Shown here: piece by piece, positions 26,184-33,060 of the stretch
How positions within the stretch are numbered: position 1 is the first letter of the stretch
Layout of the letters: the number at the start of each line of letters is the position of its first letter
Origin: an uncultured Bacilli bacterium
GTDB lineage: Bacteria > Bacillota_I > Bacilli_A > RF39 > UBA660
Reading direction: 5' to 3'
NCBI GenBank assembly: GCA_934162665.1
Contig: CAKPJN010000001.1
Coordinates: forward strand, 1 to 64,000
DNA length: 64,000 bases
The notes under the pieces: generated by a model
What the model was told of the DNA's origin: nothing
Database searches by the model: none
What the model saw: only the letters and a program-made list of their open reading frames with translations
Translations under genes and position numbers: made by a program

Positions 26184-26208
26184 AATATACATTTTGGGGA
26201 GGTATAAT

Positions 26209-26514
26209 ATGTTATTTAAAAAAGAGCAGAAAAAAGTGTTAGAAAATAAGACTACTAATATTGAAAGTTTAATATTTAATTAAGTGACAGAAGATAAGTA
26301 TATCTTGGATGAAGAAAATGCTATTATAGTTGTCGAAAATAATGATAAAGAAACACATCCTGAATACTATATAATTATTCATCAAAGATTGGTTGACGGG
26401 AAGTTAATTGAAGTTAATAGATGGTATATGAATGGATATTATTTTGGTGCTATTAAAAATGAAACAGTAATTAAGGAATTAAGTTTATTTAAAGTACAAA
26501 ATGGTAAAGGATGA
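26209..26514 (+). pseudogene. Hypothetical gene with in-frame stop (possibly restarted at GTG)
   Basis: ATG at 26209 behind GGGGAGG opens a frame that reads 24 codons (ending ESLIFN) to TAA at 26281-26283. The same frame then continues with GTG at 26284 for 76 codons (start TEDKYILDEENAII, with WYMNGYYFGAIK later). The two parts together would be about 101 residues. Either one gene was broken by a nonsense mutation (CAA to TAA would do it), or a short leader peptide is coupled to a GTG-started gene. No RBS precedes the GTG. The two genes downstream are also interrupted, which favours decay. No family recognised. Confidence 0.5.
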
Positions 26515-26518
26515 TTTA

Positions 26519-27018
26519 ATGCTTAATATTTATAAAAAGGTGAATTTTTAGTACCTCGTGGTGTATGGAAAATTATAAAGTTTGGAAAGAATAACGATTT
26601 TTTGAAAAAATATAATGGATTTCTTACATCATTTGAAATTAAATCAGATTATGAGGAAGATGATGTTTATTCATATATTAATCCTGTAACTAATGAAAAA
26701 ATAGTTGAATCCTTTGGTGTTTATGATGGTGTATATTATGCTATGTTAAATATTGATGGAGCTATTAGAGGTAATAAATTATTTAAAGGAAAAACCTTTT
26801 CAAAAATAGAAAAGATTATTGATTTAGATGAATATCAATCTTTATCTGAATTTAAAAATAAAAGAACACAAATTTGTAATGATGAAAAGAAAAAAAGAAA
26901 ACAAGAATATCAGAAAATGATAAAATCACGCAATGATGGAAGTATTTCTCCGTATTTAGATAGTGAGGTAGCTAAAATATTGCCCTTAAAGAAATTGAAA
27001 GGTAATATAGTTATATGA
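26519..27018 (+). pseudogene. Hypothetical gene with lost start or frameshift
   Basis: The body (from LVPRGVWKIIKFGKNNDF to the stop at 27018) is open from 26536, but no ATG, GTG or TTG precedes the TTG at 26602, which is mid-body. AAGGTGA (26537-26543) is placed for a start at TTA 26548, where TTG or ATG would give M-VPRGVWK. Alternatively ATG 26519 (MLNIYKKVNF) joins this frame by a one-base shift in the T5 run at 26545-26549. The C-terminal 60 residues are basic. The stop overlaps the next ATG (ATGA). Family not recognised. The product is probably about 155-165 residues when intact. Confidence 0.5.
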
Positions 27019-27692
27019 AGTTAGATGATTTAAAGAAATAGTATGATAGACTTTAAAAAAAATATGGTGATCCTAATTTAGATTCAATTTATAATGGTGG
27101 ATGTTCTAATAATCTAGATATTTGTTTTGTTTTTATGAATCCTACTGGAAGAAATAGCGCTTCTAATAAAGATTGGAAAGGATTAAAGGCTCCATGGATT
27201 AGTACAAAAAATATTTGGAATTTATTTTTTAAATTAGATTTATTAGATAGTGATATTTATCATAAAATTAAAAGTATAAAAGGTAGTGAATGGACTGAAG
27301 AATTCGCTATGGAAGTTTATAATGATGTTACAAAGCATAAGTATTTTATAACCAATCTTGGAAAGTGTACACAAGTTGATGCTAGAAGTTTACCTGATTC
27401 TTTCTATATAGAGTATTTAGATTTACTTAAAGAAGAATTTAATATTATTAATCCTAAGGTTATTATTTTATTTGGTAATCAAGTAAGTTCTATTGTATTA
27501 GATGAAAAAATATCAGTATCTCAAGTTCGAAAAAAATGTTTTCAAAAAAACATAAATGGAAAAATATATAAATTGTATTTTGTATATTATCCAGTAGGTA
27601 ATGGTAGATTTAATATAGATAAATTGATAGAGAATATAAAATATATAATTGCGCATGAGATATCAGATTCTAATGATTTAGTATGTAATTAA
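27015..27692 (+). pseudogene. Uracil-DNA glycosylase-like gene with two early stops
   Basis: ATG 27015 overlaps the previous stop. The frame reads MKLDDLKK, TAG (27039-27041), YDRL, TAA (27054-27056), KKYGDPNLDS and then runs openly to 27692. Restoring CAG and CAA gives a smooth amphipathic N-terminus. The body is of the uracil-DNA glycosylase superfamily: FVFMNPTGRN (motif 1, near residue 38), ILFGNQVSSIV, and the late PVGNGRFN in the position of motif 2. An ATG at 27135 lies inside motif 1 and is not a credible start. About 225 residues if read through. Decayed or translated by suppression, which this sequence cannot decide. Confidence 0.6.
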
Positions 27693-27710
27693 TTTTGGAG
27701 GTTAGTTTAG

Positions 27711-29108
27711 ATGAATTATATAACTTTAATTAATAAAGAACATCCTATAAAAGATAATTATTATAAATATGTTAAGTTAGTTGATTATTATGATTGTTTG
27801 AATGAAAAAATTAAGATAGAAGAAAAAACGCTTGATGCATATTTGTTATTAAAAGATTTTTTAAGTTCAATAAGTATCGAAGTTGGGATTTGTTCATCTT
27901 TTAGAACATTAGATGAACAACAGGCTATGTATGATAATCTTTCTATGAAATATGGAATGGATTATGCAAATAGTATAGTTGCGCCAGTTGGTACTAGTGA
28001 ACATCATAGTGGACTTGCGATTGATTTATCTATTAAAGTTAAGGATAAGTTTTTAATAGAAAATAGTGAGTTGATGGCTAACGAAGCAATCTTTTTAGAG
28101 ATTCATAAATATTTAAAAGATTTTGGTTTTATACTTAGATATCCTAAAAATAAGAGTGAAGTTACAGGATATTCATATGAACCATGGCATATTAGATATG
28201 TTGGTAAGGTAGTTGCTTCTATTATTTATAATAACAATTGGACTTTGGAAGAATATCTTACTAATTTTAGTGGTATTTTAGTAATTAATAAAGAAAAAGA
28301 TATGACATCTTTTGATGTGGTACATGAAGTTAGTCATATTTTTGGAATAAAGAAGGTTGGGCATACTGGGACTCTTGATCCTATGGCAGAAGGAGTGTTG
28401 GTGGTTGCGATAGGAAAAGCTACTAAAATTGTTGAGCTTCTTACTGCTTATAATAAGGAATATGTAGCTGGTGTACTTTTAGGAGTTTCAACTGATACAT
28501 TAGATATTACTGGTAAAGTTATAGATACAAAACCTGTTAATATGTCGTTTGATATTGAAAAAGAATTGTTAAATTATAAAAAAACTTATATGCAGGAAGT
28601 TCCAAATTATTCTGCAGTTAAAGTAGCTGGAAAAAAACTATATGAATATGCGAGAAATAATGAAAAAATAGAATTACCAAAAAAGAGTGTTACTATTTTT
28701 GATATTTCACTTATAAATGTAGATACTGATACATTTACATTTAAAACAACAGTTTCTAAGGGTTGCTATATAAGAAGTTTAATACGTGATATTGGATTAG
28801 ATTTGAATACTTATGCTACTATGACAAAATTAGTTAGAACAAGACAAGGAAAATTTTCGTTAGATGATGCGTATTATTTAGATGATATTAAAAATAATAA
28901 TTTTAATATTATTTCTATCGAAGATGCATTAGATTATCCTGTTATTAAATTAGATGAGTTAACATCTATTAAAGCTAGTAATGGCGTAAAGATAGAAAAT
29001 AATTTTAAAGTTTTAGATAAGGTTGTTTTTAAAGATATGAATAATAAATTAATTGGTATTTTTGAAGTAGAGGGTGAATATTTAAAAACTTGGAAGAATT
29101 TTAATTAA
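27711..29108 (+). CDS. truB: VanY-type D,D-carboxypeptidase domain fused to tRNA pseudouridine synthase TruB
   Basis: 465 residues. Residues about 1-180 form an M15B (VanY/VanXY) peptidase: CSSFRTLDEQQAMYDN, then the zinc motif TSEHHSGLAIDLS (about 96-108) and EPWHIRYVG (about 157-165). Residues about 188-465 form TruB: GILVINKEKDMTSFDVVHEV, the catalytic Asp in HTGTLDPMAEG, KEYVAGVLLGV, and a small C-terminal domain. TruB makes pseudouridine 55 in tRNA. No signal peptide or membrane helix precedes the peptidase, so both halves should be cytosolic. The junction has no ribosome site or start codon. RBS GGAGG. The truB-rpsO-pnp order is the normal one in Bacilli, so the peptidase was added to the housekeeping gene. 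Confidence 0.88.
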   Translation: MNYITLINKEHPIKDNYYKYVKLVDYYDCLNEKIKIEEKTLDAYLLLKDFLSSISIEVGICSSFRTLDEQQAMYDNLSMKYGMDYANSIVAPVGTSEHHSGLAIDLSIKVKDKFLIENSELMANEAIFLEIHKYLKDFGFILRYPKNKSEVTGYSYEPWHIRYVGKVVASIIYNNNWTLEEYLTNFSGILVINKEKDMTSFDVVHEVSHIFGIKKVGHTGTLDPMAEGVLVVAIGKATKIVELLTAYNKEYVAGVLLGVSTDTLDITGKVIDTKPVNMSFDIEKELLNYKKTYMQEVPNYSAVKVAGKKLYEYARNNEKIELPKKSVTIFDISLINVDTDTFTFKTTVSKGCYIRSLIRDIGLDLNTYATMTKLVRTRQGKFSLDDAYYLDDIKNNNFNIISIEDALDYPVIKLDELTSIKASNGVKIENNFKVLDKVVFKDMNNKLIGIFEVEGEYLKTWKNFN

Positions 29109-29123
29109 CTGTGGAGGATAAAT

Positions 29124-29522
29124 ATGAAAAAGGATGATATAATTTCTATTATTGATTCTATTGCAGTTACTAGTAATGAGCAAGTATCGATGAAGCAGGA
29201 TGATTATTTCTTTTTGTCTAATATGGATGATGGATTAGTTAATAAAATATTAAATTTGAGTGATTATAATACAATAGAAGTTGCTGTTCGTTTAGCTGAA
29301 TTATTTAATGATAATAAAAAATTTATGCAGGTTTATAATATGGCTATTGACGGTGTTGATAAAGATAATTATTTGTCTTTGTTTGTAGCAGTTATGTTGT
29401 ATGAAAGTGATGATGACTCTGATAATAATAAATATGTAGCTAATATGATATTAAAAGATAAAAACAAGCGTAAATTAAAGAAAATATCAGATAAAGTACT
29501 TGCAAAAAGTAAAAATATTTAG
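29124..29522 (+). CDS. Hypothetical protein between truB and rpsO
   Basis: 132 residues, acidic centre and basic C-terminus (KRKLKKISDKVLAKSK), helical, soluble. The ribosome site TGGAGGA sits 15 bases after the truB stop, so it is cotranscribed. The place is normally taken by ribF in Bacilli, but the sequence shows no riboflavin kinase motifs. Function unknown. Confidence 0.6.
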   Translation: MKKDDIISIIDSIAVTSNEQVSMKQDDYFFLSNMDDGLVNKILNLSDYNTIEVAVRLAELFNDNKKFMQVYNMAIDGVDKDNYLSLFVAVMLYESDDDSDNNKYVANMILKDKNKRKLKKISDKVLAKSKNI

Positions 29523-29534
29523 TATATTATATTT

Positions 29535-29600
29535 GCTTACCAATTTCTTGGTTTAAAGAATTTCCGACTTTTTACTTAGTATTGGTGAATTTATAAGAAA
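29535..29600 (+). promoter_or_regulatory. Possible S15 autoregulatory leader of rpsO
   Basis: CCAAT (29540-29544) can pair with TTGG (29548-29551) or, as TTACCAAT (29537-29544), with ATTGGTGA (29581-29588), so two exclusive helices are possible, the second near the rpsO ribosome site. Ribosomal protein S15 represses its own mRNA in several bacteria through such switches. The match to a known leader class was not tested. Confidence 0.4.
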
Positions 29601-29612
29601 GGAAGTGTTAAC

Positions 29613-29882
29613 ATGGCATTAACAAAAGAAGAAAAAGCAACAATCGTTAAGAAGTTTGCTAGAGGTGAAAAAGATACAGGTTCTGCAGAAGTACAAATCG
29701 CAATTTTAACAAAAGAAATTAATGATTTAACAGAACACTTAAAAGTTCACAAACATGATTATCATTCACGTAGAGGTCTTTTAAAGAAGGTAGGACAACG
29801 TCGTAATATGTTAGAATATCTAAAGAAAAAAGATGTTACTAGATATCGTGAATTAATAAAAGAATTAGGATTAAGAAAGTAG
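29613..29882 (+). CDS. rpsO: Ribosomal protein S15
   Basis: 89 residues, the usual length. Recognisable S15 sequence: GEKDTGSAEVQIAILTKEI, DLTEHLKVHKHDYHSRRGLL, GQRRNMLEYLKKKDVTRY. Binds the central domain of 16S rRNA in the small subunit. RBS AAGGAAGTG. Followed by a terminator-like hairpin and pnp, the conserved rpsO-pnp pair. Confidence 0.97.
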   Translation: MALTKEEKATIVKKFARGEKDTGSAEVQIAILTKEINDLTEHLKVHKHDYHSRRGLLKKVGQRRNMLEYLKKKDVTRYRELIKELGLRK

Positions 29883-29909
29883 ACACTATTTTTGATGTCT
29901 ATTTTTTTT
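29881..29909 (+). terminator. Terminator between rpsO and pnp
   Basis: AGACA (29881-29885) with TGTCT (29896-29900), loop of ten, then eight T. The short stem suggests partial termination. Confidence 0.6.
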
Positions 29910-29925
29910 AGAAAGAGGTATAGTA

Positions 29926-32085
29926 ATGAGTAAAAAAAGAGTTTTTGAATTAGATTTTTATGGTAAAAAGTTAGTAGTAGAGCATGGAGAGCTTGCTAAA
30001 CAAGCTGATGGTGCAGTACTTGTACGTTATAATGATACAGTTGTATTGACAGCTTCAGTTGTTTCTAAAAATGTTAATTTATTATCTGATTTTTTTCCGT
30101 TAACAGTTAATTATCAAGAGAAACTTTATTCTGTTGGAAAGATTCCTGGTGGTTTTATTAAAAGAGAGGGTCGTCCTAGTGATGCCGCTATTCTTGCTGC
30201 ACGTATGATTGATAGACCTATGCGTCCACTTTTTCCAGAAGGATTTAAAAATGAAGTTCAGATTATTTCAACAGTACTTTCAGTAGATCAAGATTGTTCT
30301 CCTGAACTTACAGCGATGTTTGGTTCTTCTTTAGCAACTTCAATTTCTAAGATTCCTTTTGATGGGCCTATTGCTGGAGTAAAAGTTGGATATGTAGATA
30401 AAAAATTTATTATTAATCCAACACCTTTAGAACTTGAAAATTCACAACTTGACTTAACTGTAGCTGGTACTAAAGATGCTATAAACATGGTAGAGTCTAG
30501 TGCTAAAGAAGTATCTGAAGATATTATGTTAAAAGCTTTAATGGTTGGACATGATGCAATTAAAGAATTAATTAGTTTTCAAGAGATGATAATTGCTGAA
30601 GTTGGAGAAGAAAAGATGGAATATGAGACTCTTACTCCAGATAAAGAAATGATTGATCGTATTACTGAACTTGCTTCTTTAAAGATGGATAAGGCTTTAC
30701 GTATTAAAGATAAGTTAGAAAAATATGACGCTATTGATAAAGTCAAAGAAGAAGTAATTGAGTTATATACAAAAGAAAATGAAAATGAGTTAAAAGATAT
30801 TGAATTAAAAGAATTATTAGTTAAAGTAAATATGGTTTTATCTGATATCGAATATAAATTATTCAGAAGTATTGTTGTTAAGGAACATATTAGATCTGAT
30901 GGTAGAAAAATGGATGAGATTAGACCTTTATCTACAGATATTGACTTACTTCCTAGAACTCATGGTTCAGCTTTATTTACTCGTGGTGAAACACAAGCGT
31001 TGTCAGTTACTACTTTAGGTGCACTTGGTGAACATCAAATTTTAGATGGACTTGGTTTAGAAGATCAAAAACGTTTTATGTTACATTATAATTTTCCACA
31101 ATTTTGTGTTGGAGAAACTGGTAGATATGGGGCTCCTGGTAGACGTGAAGTTGGTCATGGAGCGTTAGGTGAGAAAGCACTTGCTCAAGTTATACCTAGT
31201 GAGGAAGAATTCCCATATACAATAAGAGTTGTTTCAGAAATATTAGAATCAAATGGTTCGTCTTCTCAAGCAAGTATATGTGCTGGTTGTATGTCGTTGA
31301 TGGCTGCTGGAGTTCCTATAAAGGCACCTGTTGCTGGTATTGCAATGGGACTTATTACTCATAATAAAGATTATACAATTTTAACTGATATTCAAGGAAT
31401 GGAAGATCATTTAGGAGATATGGATTTTAAAGTAGCTGGTACAAAGGATGGTATTTGTGCACTACAAATGGATATTAAGATTAAAGGAATTACTAAAAAG
31501 ATTTTAAAAGAGGCTTTAGAACAAGCTAAAAAAGCTCGTTTACAAATTCTTGATGTTATAGGAAAACAAATAAAAGAACCTCGTAAAGAAGTATCAAAAT
31601 ATGCACCAAAAACTGTAACATTTATGATTAATCCTAGTAAGATTAAGGATGTAATAGGTAGAGGTGGAGAGATGATCACTAAGATAATTTGTGAAGCTTC
31701 TGGAGTTAGTGAAGTTACTAATATTAATGCCGTAAAAGTTGATCTTGAGGATGATGGACGAGTTATTATATATCATACTGATCAAGAAATTATTGATAAG
31801 ACTCGTAAAATGATTGAAGATATTACTAGAGAAGTTGAAGTTGGTAAAATATATAATGCAAAGGTTGTTAAAGTAGAAGACTTTGGTGCTTTTGTAGAGA
31901 TTTGGCCAGGATGTGAAGGACTTGTACACATTTCTCAACTTGCAAAGGATAGAGTAGAGAAAGTTAGTGATGTTGTTAAAGTTGGAGATGAAATTATAGT
32001 AAAAGCACTTGGTACTGATAAAAAAGGAAGACAAAACTTTTCACGTAAAGATGCAATAAAAAGTCCTAGTAATGAAGAAAAATAA
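29926..32085 (+). CDS. pnp: Polyribonucleotide nucleotidyltransferase (PNPase)
   Basis: Phosphorolytic 3'-5' exoribonuclease, 719 residues, full length. Two RNase PH domains (1-215 and about 315-545, the second with the active-site GAPGRREVGHGALGEKAL and DMDFKVAGTKDGI), a helical linker, a KH domain (PSKIKDVIGRGGEMITKI near 570) and a C-terminal S1 domain (GKIYNAKVVKVEDFGAFVEI near 640). Trimeric degradosome enzyme acting on mRNA decay. RBS AGAGGTA. The order rpsO-pnp followed by a ylxY-like gene is as in Bacillus subtilis. Confidence 0.97.
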   Translation: MSKKRVFELDFYGKKLVVEHGELAKQADGAVLVRYNDTVVLTASVVSKNVNLLSDFFPLTVNYQEKLYSVGKIPGGFIKREGRPSDAAILAARMIDRPMRPLFPEGFKNEVQIISTVLSVDQDCSPELTAMFGSSLATSISKIPFDGPIAGVKVGYVDKKFIINPTPLELENSQLDLTVAGTKDAINMVESSAKEVSEDIMLKALMVGHDAIKELISFQEMIIAEVGEEKMEYETLTPDKEMIDRITELASLKMDKALRIKDKLEKYDAIDKVKEEVIELYTKENENELKDIELKELLVKVNMVLSDIEYKLFRSIVVKEHIRSDGRKMDEIRPLSTDIDLLPRTHGSALFTRGETQALSVTTLGALGEHQILDGLGLEDQKRFMLHYNFPQFCVGETGRYGAPGRREVGHGALGEKALAQVIPSEEEFPYTIRVVSEILESNGSSSQASICAGCMSLMAAGVPIKAPVAGIAMGLITHNKDYTILTDIQGMEDHLGDMDFKVAGTKDGICALQMDIKIKGITKKILKEALEQAKKARLQILDVIGKQIKEPRKEVSKYAPKTVTFMINPSKIKDVIGRGGEMITKIICEASGVSEVTNINAVKVDLEDDGRVIIYHTDQEIIDKTRKMIEDITREVEVGKIYNAKVVKVEDFGAFVEIWPGCEGLVHISQLAKDRVEKVSDVVKVGDEIIVKALGTDKKGRQNFSRKDAIKSPSNEEK

Positions 32086-32093
32086 TTTTAAAT

Positions 32094-32120
32094 AAGAGTT
32101 CAAATATGGACTCTTTTTTC
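32094..32120 (+). terminator. Terminator of pnp
   Basis: AAGAGT (32094-32099) with ACTCTT (32110-32115), 10-nt loop, six T. Confidence 0.7.
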
Positions 32121-32143
32121 ATATGCTTTTATAGGTGATAAAT

Positions 32144-33001
32144 TTGACTAAGAAAAATATTTTTAATATTGTATTTGCTATTTTGTTATTACTTTTTAGT
32201 TTTTACTATACAGATAAGTCTATTGATTTTATTAGACAATCTGATCCTATAATGAGAGAAATTAAAAAAAGTAGTTCTAAGTATAAAATAGAATCGGTTA
32301 ATGCTAAGGTAGATGGTAATAAAATAATACCTGGAGTGGTTGGAGTAGAAATTGATTATGATAAAAGTTATCAAAAAATGAAAAGTTATGGTACATATAA
32401 TGAAAGTTTGACGGTATTTAAAGAGAAGAAACCTGCTATTTCAGTTGATGATTATTATGATAAATATATTTCATCTGGTAATGGAGTAATGCAAGATGTT
32501 TCACTTATATTTAATGTTACTAGAGATAGTGATCCTACTAATATTATTAATATTTTAAAGGATAATAATGTTAATGCAACTTTTTTTGTTGATGGTATTT
32601 GGTTAGAAAATAATTTGGAACTTGCGAAAACACTAAATCAATTTGAGGTTGAATTATTAAGTTATGATAATAGACATGATGAGATTTATTTTTCTAGTAG
32701 TTTAAATACACTTGCGTCAATAACTAGTGAAAATCCTAAATACTGTTATGCAGATTATGATAATAAAGATGTATTACAATTATGTGGTAGATTAGGACTT
32801 CATACTGTTATACCAACTATTAAGGTGGGAAATTATCCATATTCAGAGATTAAGAAAAAGCTTAGATCATCTGATATTATTTCTCTACCAATTAATACGT
32901 CTACAGAAATAGAGTTAAAAACGGTAATAGATTATATTAAACAGAAGGGATATAATATTGTAAAACTTGAGACTTTACTTAGTGAAAGTACTGAGAAATA
33001 A
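32144..33001 (+). CDS. YlxY-like polysaccharide deacetylase homologue, probably inactive
   Basis: 285 residues starting at TTG (32144); the GTG at 32135 is inside the ribosome site AGGTGA. One N-terminal membrane helix (IFNIVFAILLLLFSFYY) anchors an extracytoplasmic NodB-like fold: VSLIFNVTRDSDPTNIINIL then NVNATFFVDG. Active NodB enzymes have Thr-Phe-Asp-Asp here. Here it is IFNVTRD, so the catalytic Asp is Asn, and the later His motifs are not obvious. Bacillus subtilis ylxY, next to pnpA, is also a degenerate member, which supports the assignment by synteny. Function unknown. Confidence 0.7.
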   Translation: MTKKNIFNIVFAILLLLFSFYYTDKSIDFIRQSDPIMREIKKSSSKYKIESVNAKVDGNKIIPGVVGVEIDYDKSYQKMKSYGTYNESLTVFKEKKPAISVDDYYDKYISSGNGVMQDVSLIFNVTRDSDPTNIINILKDNNVNATFFVDGIWLENNLELAKTLNQFEVELLSYDNRHDEIYFSSSLNTLASITSENPKYCYADYDNKDVLQLCGRLGLHTVIPTIKVGNYPYSEIKKKLRSSDIISLPINTSTEIELKTVIDYIKQKGYNIVKLETLLSESTEK

Positions 33002-33060
33002 GCAAAAAAGCGTTGTTTTAACCTTTTAAATATAGTATACTTATAACAGGGTGAAGATGT

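Noticed and set aside
27039..27056. Genome-wide recoding of TAG or TAA as Gln
   Set aside because: Many intact genes in the window end with TAA or TAG at the expected family lengths, so reassignment is not supported; decay or local suppression fits better.
27135..27692. ATG at 27135 as start of the UDG-like gene
   Set aside because: It lies inside motif 1 (FVFMNPTGRN), and the frame with family-like sequence extends to ATG 27015, apart from two stops.
28200..28280. Separate translation start for TruB within the fusion
   Set aside because: No ATG, GTG or TTG with a ribosome site was seen near the junction, so a single polypeptide is the best reading.
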